36,729 nt of DNA from an uncultured Bacilli bacterium. GTDB taxonomy: Bacteria > Bacillota_I > Bacilli_A > RF39 > UBA660. The translations under genes and the position numbers were made by a program. This document shows positions 1 to 9,209 of this stretch, piece by piece. Numbering within the stretch: the stretch's first letter is position 1; each line of letters opens with the position of its first letter. A model generated the notes under the pieces. The model worked only from the letters and a program-made list of their open reading frames with translations. It did not search any database and was not told the origin of the DNA. The stretch is taken from contig CANQAQ010000006.1 in assembly GCA_947589275.1 (NCBI GenBank), positions 1 through 36,729 on the forward strand, written 5' to 3'.

Positions 1-416
1 TGTTTTAAAACATCCGAAGCACTATTTTTTGGACATGCGGAAATACCACCAAATTCATTTACTGCTAGAATACATTGTAAATCTAATAAATCATCACCAA
101 TATAAGCAACATTTTTTAGGGAATAATTACATTTATTGTTTTTATTATATTCATTTATAATTTCATTTAATTTATCTATCTTATTCCTACAATCCTGATA
201 TAAATATTTAATATTTAAATCATTACATCTATTTTCTAATATTTTACTTTTTCTAGCTGTAATAACAACTGGAATAATATTTAACTTTGGTAAAATATCT
301 TTTATTCCTCCCCCATCTTTTATATCAAACACCTTAAATATTTCTCCATTATCAGACATATACACCTTACCATCTGTTAAAGTACCATCAACATCCATAA
401 CCAAAAATTTTATCAT
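1..416 (-). CDS. KdsC-like HAD-family phosphatase (3-deoxy-ulosonate-phosphate phosphatase type), truncated by window edge
   Basis: Hand translation from ATG at 416 (minus): MIKFLVMDVDGTLTDGKVYMSDNGEIFKVFDIKDGGGI...VVITARKSKILENRC...YIGDDLLDLQC; DxDGTLTDG and GDDxxD motifs of the KdsC group. Open at position 1. Confidence 0.85.
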   Translation of the reverse strand, partial: MIKFLVMDVDGTLTDGKVYMSDNGEIFKVFDIKDGGGIKDILPKLNIIPVVITARKSKILENRCNDLNIKYLYQDCRNKIDKLNEIINEYNKNNKCNYSLKNVAYIGDDLLDLQCILAVNEFGGISACPKNSASDVLK

Positions 417-417
417 A

Positions 418-2052
418 TTATATCATTTCTTTCTTTACAGCCTCATTAAGTGCAGGTTCAAATCTAGAAGTAGTAACAAAATTTATAGAAATATTATTTT
501 TATTACCATTAAATAAATCTAACAACATATTGTAAATATTGTTATTAATTTCTTCTGGGTTTTCCAAAACATTAGATAATTCCAAATTTTCATCGGCATA
601 ATTATTTGGTGAATATTCATAACCATCTAGTCCAGCTATGCCAATTGAATTTACATTTAATGATTCCAATAAACGCAATAATAATAATGTAGAATTATCT
701 ATATGTTCATTTCCTGGGATAATGAGATTAGTAAATGAAACAATATTTTCATTATCTTTATCTTTTTGTTGTTTAATATTTGAAGTTATAATTTTTTTAT
801 TTTTTAAGAATTCATTATCATCTTTTAGATTTGTATAACGCCTTGTATTACTTACAAAAATATAATCAACATTTATTTTATGTGGAATAAAGCCAATACT
901 AATTACAATTGGATTTGTCTGGGTAATATATTCACTAATACGATTAAATTCAGTATTTATTGTAGCACCTGGGGCTAAAATAAGAACATCCTTTCCTGAC
1001 AAATCAGATAAAAGTTGATTAAATCCTATTTCGTTAGAAACATTATTACATAAGTAATCTAAATATGTTTTTTCTAATAAATCATAATCGTATCTTTTTC
1101 GAGGTATTGATCCAATTTTGTCTAATATATATCGTATACTTTTTGAACGTATACTATTTTTTTGTGTTAAATATGTTATATTATTTACATGAGCCCCGTA
1201 ACAACCAGCAATAAAATATGGAGTAGAATATCCCCAAGTACATTTTGTACGTAAATTATCCATATAATCATCTATAATGTCTAAAAGAGTATCCATGTTA
1301 TAATTATATCCCATTTGAGAATTTAAATATTGAGCAATTAACTCAGTAGGAGTATTACCTGCGCCCCTTCCCATACCTGAAATTGTTCCATCAATGACAA
1401 CTTCACGCCATCCTTTAGAAATTCTAGCAAATTCTTGAGATAAAGCGTTTGATAACTGCATATTATTATGTGAATGAAAACCTATTTTACTTGAAGAAAT
1501 TAAATTTTCATTAACTATTTTAAAAATTCTCCTTAAATCTTCTTGATACATAGAACCAAATGTGTCTACAATTGAAAAACAATATGGTTCCACTTTATTT
1601 ATTAATTTTATAAATTCAATTAACTCTTCATCAGTATAACCTAAAACATCTACTGGTTGTACAAACAATTTGTAACCTTTTTCTTTTATTTTCTTACATA
1701 CTTCTAATGCATCAAATCTTTCATTTTTAAAAAAACATTCTCTTACAGCATCTATAGATTCAGGATCATATTCATCTAAATTATCTATTGAAAATCTACT
1801 ATAATCTGCTAAAACTGTGAATATTGTACCATTTTTATCCTTAGGAATAAATCTTTTTGCATCTGCAGAATTTTTAAAAACTGTTTTACCATCTCCAAAA
1901 CCTTCATCCTGAAAAAAACCAATTTCTATACAATTAATTTTTGTTTTTACTAAACCATCGATTATTCCTTTTATAACATTATTACCAAATTTTTTATCAA
2001 CCAAATATGCACCATCTCTTAAAGTACAATCTAATAATTCAACATGTTTCAT
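418..2052 (-). CDS. DRE-TIM/HMGL-type aldolase (4-hydroxy-2-oxovalerate aldolase-like) fused to a C-terminal Rossmann-like domain
   Basis: N-term LLDCTLRDGAYLV and GFHSHNN metal-binding motif; residues from about 350 (KDVLILAPGATI...VISIGF...DYIFVSN) look like a separate nucleotide-binding or DUF115/GT42-like fold. Confidence 0.75.
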   Translation of the reverse strand: MKHVELLDCTLRDGAYLVDKKFGNNVIKGIIDGLVKTKINCIEIGFFQDEGFGDGKTVFKNSADAKRFIPKDKNGTIFTVLADYSRFSIDNLDEYDPESIDAVRECFFKNERFDALEVCKKIKEKGYKLFVQPVDVLGYTDEELIEFIKLINKVEPYCFSIVDTFGSMYQEDLRRIFKIVNENLISSSKIGFHSHNNMQLSNALSQEFARISKGWREVVIDGTISGMGRGAGNTPTELIAQYLNSQMGYNYNMDTLLDIIDDYMDNLRTKCTWGYSTPYFIAGCYGAHVNNITYLTQKNSIRSKSIRYILDKIGSIPRKRYDYDLLEKTYLDYLCNNVSNEIGFNQLLSDLSGKDVLILAPGATINTEFNRISEYITQTNPIVISIGFIPHKINVDYIFVSNTRRYTNLKDDNEFLKNKKIITSNIKQQKDKDNENIVSFTNLIIPGNEHIDNSTLLLLRLLESLNVNSIGIAGLDGYEYSPNNYADENLELSNVLENPEEINNNIYNMLLDLFNGNKNNISINFVTTSRFEPALNEAVKKEMI

Positions 2053-2057
2053 TTATA

Positions 2058-2717
2058 TCACTCCTTACTTATTAAGTTTGTATATATTGCATTTGCTATT
2101 TCAAAATCTTCTGGATAATCAATATCAATACATTCAACACCAGTTACTTCTGTAATGTGTGGATTCTGTCCGATTCTTCTATGAAAATTTTCAAAAACTT
2201 CTTTTTTAAATACGTATGCTGCAGATACTTCACTATATATTGGGTCTAAATCTTGAGTTCTTGGAACTTTTTCTGGATTAAAATTTAAAGGCTTGTTTTC
2301 ATTAGTCCATAATAATTTTTGGATTTTTTCCCCCGTAAATGATGAATCATAATTTCCACTTTTAACTGATTTAAAACATTCATTAATATGTTCTATAGAA
2401 ACAAAAGGTGATGTACAGTGACATACAGCATATATATCTGCTTCAACTAATTTCATAAATTCTGAAATTATATCTTGAGGTGTTGCTTGTTGAGTATCCA
2501 AAAATTCAGGTCTCTTTAAAAACTTTACACCAGGTACTAAATATTCCTTAATTGACTCATTACTACAAAAAACATATAAATCATCTATCTCGTCAGATTT
2601 AATTAAAGTTTTAAGAAATACGGTTATTAAAGCAGTACCATCATCAAATTTTTTTGTGTTTTTTCCAGGGGTTCTTTCATTATTAAGTTTAATTGGGACA
2701 AATGCTACAGTTTTCAT
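2058..2717 (-). CDS. CMP-acylneuraminate/CMP-ulosonate cytidylyltransferase-like protein
   Basis: Start MKTVAFVPIKLNNERTPGKN, CHCTSPF and VPRTQDL motifs typical of NeuA/KdsB-like cytidylyltransferases. Confidence 0.8.
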   Translation of the reverse strand: MKTVAFVPIKLNNERTPGKNTKKFDDGTALITVFLKTLIKSDEIDDLYVFCSNESIKEYLVPGVKFLKRPEFLDTQQATPQDIISEFMKLVEADIYAVCHCTSPFVSIEHINECFKSVKSGNYDSSFTGEKIQKLLWTNENKPLNFNPEKVPRTQDLDPIYSEVSAAYVFKKEVFENFHRRIGQNPHITEVTGVECIDIDYPEDFEIANAIYTNLISKE

Positions 2718-3811
2718 TATTTATCATTCCTCTTTTCTCTTTCTAACATACTGTAAAATTCTTCAAGTGTATTTGGCATATGAATACCCTTTCTCTCATC
2801 GGATGATTGTAATTTATTCCAAAAATCCATATATTTATTATCAAATTGTTTCAAATTTGCACCTAAAAATTTAAATAATAAATATGCTCTCATATTATCT
2901 CCAAAAAGTATTCTATGACTAATTATACTACCACTACCAATAGAAATTAATACTTTTTTCGAAAAATCACTAGAAAAAGCTAAAGCTTCCCAAGGTATAC
3001 CGTCATTTCCAAGTGTCTTTACACCTTTTTTCTCAAAACGATTTTCATTTCTTCTTGGATGTAGTTTTATAATTACATTTTCTTTACCAACTATATTTAT
3101 TATTTCATTAAATACTTCTTCATCATTATATTCTGGATGAAATTCCTCTAATATAATATATTTTTTATCATATTCAAGTGCAGAAGTTTCTGAATTAAAA
3201 ATAAATTTAATATTATCTCTAAATTTGTTTGATTCCAATATTTTTCTATTAATTTTAAATATAGGAAATTTAGGTTTAAACATCAATAAATCAGGTTCAA
3301 ATAATAATATGCTATCTACATTATCAATTAACATTTTCTTGCAAAAAATATAATTTTTTAAATGCAAAATTCTAAGCAATAAAGAAACCTGTTCTACTTT
3401 CATATAAGGGAAATATGAAGTATAACCTTCTTCAAAAAAATTTGTTTTAAGATTTTTATTTTTTCTATATAAATATGTTCTAATTGATGTTGTAAAAGTA
3501 TCATAATTACTAAAATATAATTCATCATATAATTCACTTTCTTTAGAAAATAGTTTTTTTAAATACGATTTTGTATTAAATATATATTGAAATTTTAAAA
3601 TTTTTCTAAGTTTTTGTTTATAGTTAATATTTGCAATATAAACATTATTAAAAATATTTAATTCTCTTATTTTTTTTGCTACATAATCATAATTATTGAA
3701 TGTATTAGTAACTATTAAATCTACAATATCATTACTATTAGAACATTGTTCTTTTATGCATAATGATATAATAATTTGAATTGGTGTTTCACAAATAAAT
3801 AATTTTTTCAT
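2717..3811 (-). CDS. Sialyltransferase/polysialyltransferase-like glycosyltransferase (GT52/GT38-like)
   Basis: MKKLFICETPIQIIIS N-terminus; acidic-acidic-Gly motif (FFEEGYTSY), HP motif (IIKLHPRRNE) and SIGSGS segment. Start moved to ATG 3811, which follows GGAGG. Confidence 0.65.
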   Translation of the reverse strand: MKKLFICETPIQIIISLCIKEQCSNSNDIVDLIVTNTFNNYDYVAKKIRELNIFNNVYIANINYKQKLRKILKFQYIFNTKSYLKKLFSKESELYDELYFSNYDTFTTSIRTYLYRKNKNLKTNFFEEGYTSYFPYMKVEQVSLLLRILHLKNYIFCKKMLIDNVDSILLFEPDLLMFKPKFPIFKINRKILESNKFRDNIKFIFNSETSALEYDKKYIILEEFHPEYNDEEVFNEIINIVGKENVIIKLHPRRNENRFEKKGVKTLGNDGIPWEALAFSSDFSKKVLISIGSGSIISHRILFGDNMRAYLLFKFLGANLKQFDNKYMDFWNKLQSSDERKGIHMPNTLEEFYSMLEREKRNDK

Positions 3812-3846
3812 TTTTTCCTCCAAATTTATTAATAAATTAATAATAT

Positions 3847-5022
3847 TTAATTTTTTAACGTCTTTATATTAAAATTATTACTTAAATATATTCCAATAAC
3901 AAAAAACAATATTGAATCCCCACCTCTAAATTGAACCAAACCAGCTATTAAGTATCCAATTATGAAAAATACAAATGGATTTGAAAATACATTTTTAATT
4001 TCATTTTTAATAAAACATATTATTATACCTATAAAATACGATAACCCTAGAAATCCACTATCAAGTAACATTTGAAAATAAATGTTATGTACATTTTGAG
4101 CAGAATAATATAATGGGCTAACTGATTGAATTCCAACCAATGCATTACCTATTCCATAACCAAAAGGATTAGCAATAAAAGCATCCAATACATATCCCCA
4201 CATATTTAATCTTCCACTACTTCCTTTATCCCCTTCTTGGCCTATTGACAATAATCTCATTAAAATATAATCTAATAATCCTAATTTATATAATAAAAAT
4301 ATAAAAAGTGCAAATAAAGATATTAAGAATATTATAGTAATAATTTTACTTTTTTTATCGTTAATACTCTTAAATTTGTTATATAAAAAGAATAAAAATA
4401 ATATAATATTAAGTAATATTCCAACTCTACTAACATATATAATAGAAATTATTAAACTTAAAATACAATAAATAAACTGCCTTTTGTCTTTATAAAAAAC
4501 AACTCCTAATAATGCCATCCAAGTTGACTCTAAATTAATTCCCCCTCCAAAATATGTTTGAAAAAAAGCAGGATGTCCATTAATACTAGCATGAGATAAA
4601 AAGGTTATAACTTCATTAATATGCATAAATATTTTCAAAAATATTAAAACCATCATAATGATTGTGCCTTTTTTTATTATATCTACCCAATCATCTTTTG
4701 TTAAAGGTTGTCCAATATTAATTATAATAATTATTAGATAAAATCCAAATATGTAATTTAGCAATAAGTGATTTAATCCATAATTGAACATATTTATAAT
4801 TGATATCAAAATTATATAAAATAAAAATCCTAATACTGCTATATGTGGAAAACATATTTTTTTTCTTTTAATTAGAAATGGAATAAAAAGTAATGAAAGC
4901 AAATGACATAACTTGAAACTAAAATTACTAAAACTTATGATATCTATATTTTGTAAACACATTGATAAAAAAAATATTAAAAAAATAAACTTTAATTTTG
5001 AATTACTATCACTATTTTCCAT
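3847..5022 (-). CDS. O-antigen/capsule polymerase (Wzy-like) membrane protein
   Basis: Polytopic; GRLNMWGYVLDAFIANPFGYGIGN...NVHNIYFQMLLDSGFLGL resembles Wzy_C region. Confidence 0.75.
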   Translation of the reverse strand: MENSDSNSKLKFIFLIFFLSMCLQNIDIISFSNFSFKLCHLLSLLFIPFLIKRKKICFPHIAVLGFLFYIILISIINMFNYGLNHLLLNYIFGFYLIIIIINIGQPLTKDDWVDIIKKGTIIMMVLIFLKIFMHINEVITFLSHASINGHPAFFQTYFGGGINLESTWMALLGVVFYKDKRQFIYCILSLIISIIYVSRVGILLNIILFLFFLYNKFKSINDKKSKIITIIFLISLFALFIFLLYKLGLLDYILMRLLSIGQEGDKGSSGRLNMWGYVLDAFIANPFGYGIGNALVGIQSVSPLYYSAQNVHNIYFQMLLDSGFLGLSYFIGIIICFIKNEIKNVFSNPFVFFIIGYLIAGLVQFRGGDSILFFVIGIYLSNNFNIKTLKN

Positions 5023-5794
5023 TTATTATATCCTTAGTTTTACAAATAATTATTTTTTTATCATTTTCTAGTTTTTTTAAATATTTACATAATTTATAAA
5101 AATCATAATAATCCCACGTGAACAAATCATCATAAAATTTTTCATTTGCTTTAAGTATACTATGCATAGTTAGTATATAAGATTTATCATTTTTTATGGC
5201 ATCATCAATTAATTTTTTAACTTCTTTTAATTTATTATCTTTAATAATTCCAGCAGTATATATTAAAAAATTATCATCTTTTCTTATATTAGATTGGTTA
5301 TAAACCCAACTATATAAAGATGGAATGTTTATCTTTCTATTAATTTTTCTTACAACTTTTCTTATAAAAGAATTTTTTTCAAATCTTTTTCCAACTCTTA
5401 AGTAAGAAATATTATTATTCATAAAATTATCAATTATTGTTGATAATTTACTTGTATCAAATTCACTTCGTGGGGAAACTATACCAATTTTTTCAATTTC
5501 AGATAAACCTAATATTTTTCTTAATTCAATTGCTCCACGAATTAAATTATTAATATCATTATTATGTTCATATCCATGACTTGCAATTTCAAATTGAGTA
5601 TTTGATGATAATTCTTTTAATTGTTCAATTGTCATAGGTTCATGATCAGATGGTTTTTCTATTTTATCTTCTTTTTTAATATAACCAACTGTTATATTGA
5701 ATGTTGCTGGAACTTGTAATGGTTCTAATATTTCTTTTGCCATTACATAATTGTCCATTCTACCATCATCAAATGATAGAGCAATTTTTATCAT
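5012..5794 (-). CDS. Polysaccharide deacetylase (NodB/CE4-like)
   Basis: ALSFDDGRMDN and SHGYEHNND motifs. Confidence 0.8.
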   Translation of the reverse strand: MIKIALSFDDGRMDNYVMAKEILEPLQVPATFNITVGYIKKEDKIEKPSDHEPMTIEQLKELSSNTQFEIASHGYEHNNDINNLIRGAIELRKILGLSEIEKIGIVSPRSEFDTSKLSTIIDNFMNNNISYLRVGKRFEKNSFIRKVVRKINRKINIPSLYSWVYNQSNIRKDDNFLIYTAGIIKDNKLKEVKKLIDDAIKNDKSYILTMHSILKANEKFYDDLFTWDYYDFYKLCKYLKKLENDKKIIICKTKDIINGK

Positions 5795-5799
5795 TTATA

Positions 5800-6849
5800 T
5801 TACCTCCTTTTACTCTTTTGCTGCTTTTGAGCATATCGTAATTTTGAAATTAAATGTAATAAAAAATATAATCTAAACTTTATTATCAAAATTACAATTT
5901 TTCTTGGAAATTTCATGTCTAAAAAATATAATTTATTTAGTGCTTCTTTTACATCATTATCATTTAAATATTTTTTATATTTTTTCCTTTTAACACTATA
6001 TTTTTCTTTATTTGTTGGGCTAAAATATCCACTAATTGCTGCTGTATTTATAGCATATAACAATCTATTATAATATCTTATTAATAAATTTTCTTTATTT
6101 GATGATTTATTTATAGTTTCTTTTATTTTTTTAAAACAATCTAAAGTTAATTTTATAGTATCTTCATTATATGTTTCTGTTATAGATTTATCATTATAAA
6201 CATAATGATAAATATACTTTTCAATAAATAATACGCTTTTTGCTTTTTCATATAATCTAATACCAAATTCAATACCTTCTGCACCAAATTTTAAATTTTC
6301 GTCATGGAAAATAGAATTTTTCATAAGAAATTCTCTATTCATTATTTTGGCATTTGCAGAAGAAACATTTCCATTAAAATCTAACATTTCTTCTTGCCAA
6401 AATTTAACTTCTTCATTTAAATACTCTTTACCATCAATAAATTTTGAATAATCAAATTTAACTATTTTATTACCATATTGTTTTACCAAACATGCATCAA
6501 CGACGTCATACTTTCTTTTTAATGTACTGTTATATAACCATTCACAAGATTCGTATTCTAAAAAATCATCACCATCTAAGAGCATTACATACTCACCGTG
6601 TGAATTCTTTACACCAGTATTTCGTGCACCAGACAATCCCTTATTTTTTTGATGTATAACTCTAATTCGATTATCTCTTTTTGCATATTCATCACATATT
6701 TTTCCACAATTATCTGGAGACCCATCATCAACAAGAATTATCTCAATATCCTTAAGTGTTTGATTTACTAAATGTTTTATATTATTTCTTAACAATTTTT
6801 CTGGTACCTTATATATTGAAACAACAATACTAACTTTTATATTATTCAT
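5800..6849 (-). CDS. Glycosyltransferase family 2
   Basis: KVSIVVSIYKVPEKLLRNNIKHLVNQTLKDIEIILVDDGSPDN...LLDGDDFLE. Confidence 0.9.
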   Translation of the reverse strand: MNNIKVSIVVSIYKVPEKLLRNNIKHLVNQTLKDIEIILVDDGSPDNCGKICDEYAKRDNRIRVIHQKNKGLSGARNTGVKNSHGEYVMLLDGDDFLEYESCEWLYNSTLKRKYDVVDACLVKQYGNKIVKFDYSKFIDGKEYLNEEVKFWQEEMLDFNGNVSSANAKIMNREFLMKNSIFHDENLKFGAEGIEFGIRLYEKAKSVLFIEKYIYHYVYNDKSITETYNEDTIKLTLDCFKKIKETINKSSNKENLLIRYYNRLLYAINTAAISGYFSPTNKEKYSVKRKKYKKYLNDNDVKEALNKLYFLDMKFPRKIVILIIKFRLYFLLHLISKLRYAQKQQKSKRR

Positions 6850-6944
6850 TACTTCACTTCCTTTATACTAACCATATAATTAGAATAATGTTAATTGTTA
6901 AAATTTATTATATAGTGGAAATAAATATTTATACTATTATATAA

Positions 6945-7718
6945 CTAATTTCTAGATTCTACTTCTTTTGTTCTTTTTATTGATTTAATAAGGTATTTTG
7001 CAATCATTATTACTGCTGCTAAAAAATAGTATAAGAAACAATAAATAACTACTAAATCTAACATATTAAAAATAGTGCCAAACAATACTAAAACTGGTAA
7101 AAGTCCAGCAGAACCAAATTCCATTTCTATCCTTACAAGTAATGAAGTAGTCTGTGATTCATCAGTTCTTTTATCATTTTCTTGTTCTAGTATACCCTGA
7201 TCTACTAAAGATCTTTCAGATGCCTTATACTTTTGATAAATAAGTCTCATTAGTGTGTCACCACTAGAAGCTAATACACCAAGTAAAACAAACCAAATAC
7301 ATTCCTTCTCAACGATCATTCCACCGTTAAAATAAACATTAAATCCGATTGCAGAACACAAAAATGCAATTAAAATATAACTACTTGCACTATCGGCGAA
7401 GTCACCAAAAGGTTGTGTTTTTACCGCCCTTGCTAAGTTACCATCAGTACAATCAGATAATATCCATAAATTTACTAAAATTGCACCAAAAATGTTGCAT
7501 ACATAATTTGGAATAATAAATAATATACAAGCCCCTATTGCTAATAAAATTGAAAAATATGAGACTGTATTAGCAGTTATATTTAAATTTGCTGCAATAC
7601 TTGATGTTATGAATGATAATGGTCTAAAAAATAATTTCAAAACAAGTGAATCTTTTTTTCGTTTCCACTCAGGTAAGTTTTCTTTAAAAAATTTTACAGT
7701 ATATTTTTTATTTTTCAT
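6945..7718 (-). CDS. CDP-alcohol phosphatidyltransferase superfamily membrane enzyme, divergent
   Basis: SDCTDGNLARAVKTQPFGDFADSASSY matches most of DxxDGxxAR...GxxxDxxxD; multiple hydrophobic segments. Start taken as ATG 7718 (MKNKKYTVKFF). Confidence 0.8.
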   Translation of the reverse strand: MKNKKYTVKFFKENLPEWKRKKDSLVLKLFFRPLSFITSSIAANLNITANTVSYFSILLAIGACILFIIPNYVCNIFGAILVNLWILSDCTDGNLARAVKTQPFGDFADSASSYILIAFLCSAIGFNVYFNGGMIVEKECIWFVLLGVLASSGDTLMRLIYQKYKASERSLVDQGILEQENDKRTDESQTTSLLVRIEMEFGSAGLLPVLVLFGTIFNMLDLVVIYCFLYYFLAAVIMIAKYLIKSIKRTKEVESRN

Positions 7719-8841
7719 ATTGCACACTCTTTTCTAAATAAAATTTTTCTAATTTTTTTACTTCTTTTTTTATATCATAATTATTGTCTTTAATTTGTTT
7801 AGAAAAATCTTTTCTTTTATAATTAGATAATAGTTTATTAAGTTCAAAATTCCACACACCAATACTATCTTTTAAAGATATAAATGTCAAGTTGTTAGTT
7901 ACCTTTGCATTTTTGGGAACTTCACTAGAACATAGACATGGTAACCCTGAACACTGGGCTTCAATTAAAACCATACCAAGTCCTTCATAAAGTGATGGAA
8001 ATAAAAATGCGTCAAATGCTTGATAAAGTTCACAAACATCGATTCTCTGGCCTAAAAACCTTACTGAATCATTTAAATTTAAATCACTTACTTTTTCTTT
8101 TATTTCATTCATAAGTGGCCCCTGACCAACTAATAAAAGAATTGTATTTGAATTATTTTTGTGAATTTCATTAAAAATATCTATTAGAAAAGTATGATTT
8201 TTTTGAGCGACAAATCTACCAATATGACCAATTACTAAAGTATCCTTTTTTATATTTAATTCATTTCTTTTTTTATCCCTTACTTTCTCATCATAAGCAA
8301 ATTTTTCTATATCTATTGCATTATTTAAAACATAAACCTTTTTATTTTCAAAAGCCTTATTTCCAAATAACCAACGTCCCGCATGTTCTGTACACGCCAA
8401 ATAATCAGTTGCAAATATCTTAGAAAAAGGCCTTAATATTTGTTTTAATATATTTTTCTTCCATTCTTTCTTATTAGTGGTTGAATGACTATGTGCTATT
8501 CTTACTGATACATTTGCACATCTTGCAGCATAAAGTGAAAATATGGATAACGTATTAATATGAGAATGTACTATTTTATATTTTCCATCTAATAATTTTT
8601 CTCTTAAAATTTTATGATATTTAAATATCTTATGATAAGGAGGAATGAGGATAACTCTTCCTCCCAAAGACTCTATTTCATCATATGGTATGTTTGTAGA
8701 ATCATCATCACAAAAAAAATCAAATTGAATCCTATTTCTATCAATATTTCTATAATAGTTCATAACAACTGATTCTACGCCCCCACCTAACCATTTTCCT
8801 ATTATATGAGCAATTCTTATTGGTTTATTATCAATATTCAT
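7708..8841 (-). CDS. Glycosyltransferase family 1/4-like
   Basis: RIAHIIGKWLGGGVESVVMNYYRNID, HIGRFVAQKNHTFLIDIF, FPSLYEGLGMVLIEAQCSGLP. Confidence 0.92.
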   Translation of the reverse strand: MNIDNKPIRIAHIIGKWLGGGVESVVMNYYRNIDRNRIQFDFFCDDDSTNIPYDEIESLGGRVILIPPYHKIFKYHKILREKLLDGKYKIVHSHINTLSIFSLYAARCANVSVRIAHSHSTTNKKEWKKNILKQILRPFSKIFATDYLACTEHAGRWLFGNKAFENKKVYVLNNAIDIEKFAYDEKVRDKKRNELNIKKDTLVIGHIGRFVAQKNHTFLIDIFNEIHKNNSNTILLLVGQGPLMNEIKEKVSDLNLNDSVRFLGQRIDVCELYQAFDAFLFPSLYEGLGMVLIEAQCSGLPCLCSSEVPKNAKVTNNLTFISLKDSIGVWNFELNKLLSNYKRKDFSKQIKDNNYDIKKEVKKLEKFYLEKSVQYEK

Positions 8842-8990
8842 AAAAAGTAACTCCTTAATTATTCAAAATTTCATCAATTTTTCTAAAAATTCATTAACAT
8901 TATAAATATTAAATCATATTAAAATATTACATTTAGTAACTTTACTTTATTATATATATGATTTCTGAATTTAACTTAATAGTCTTTACT

Positions 8991-9019
8991 ATTATATCAA
9001 CAATTGCCTTTTTAAGCAA
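8991..9019 (-). promoter_or_regulatory. Putative extended -10 promoter for the glycosyltransferase/polymerase operon
   Basis: Minus strand TTGCTT (9019-9014) - 17 nt - TATAAT (8996-8991), preceded by TG (TGATATAAT); about 143 nt leader before ATG 8841. Confidence 0.55.
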
Positions 9020-9123
9020 TATTGTTTTAAAAAAATAGTACAAATTGTATATTCAAAAAACTATTTAATATTAATTTTTTTGTTGGTATTTTTATTTTAA
9101 TAATCTAATTTTTATTATTATGA

Positions 9124-9171
9124 AATTAAAAGGATTATTATCTATAAATTACAGATTATAATCCTTTAATT
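9124..9171. terminator. Long inverted repeat, probable terminator after the phosphonate cassette
   Basis: aattaaaaggattattatct ... agattataatcctttaatt with one bulge and one mismatch, 39 nt after the decarboxylase stop. Confidence 0.55.
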
Positions 9172-9209
9172 AAAAATTATTTATAAGTTATTAATATTAT
9201 AAATTTTTA

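Noticed and set aside
638-838. Short plus-strand ORF in the track
   Set aside because: Antisense to the aldolase-fusion gene, low-complexity Phe/Ser-rich product; a shadow ORF of AT-rich coding DNA.
2656-2874. Plus-strand ORF spanning the 5' ends of two minus-strand genes
   Set aside because: Overlaps confident minus-strand genes, no recognisable domain.
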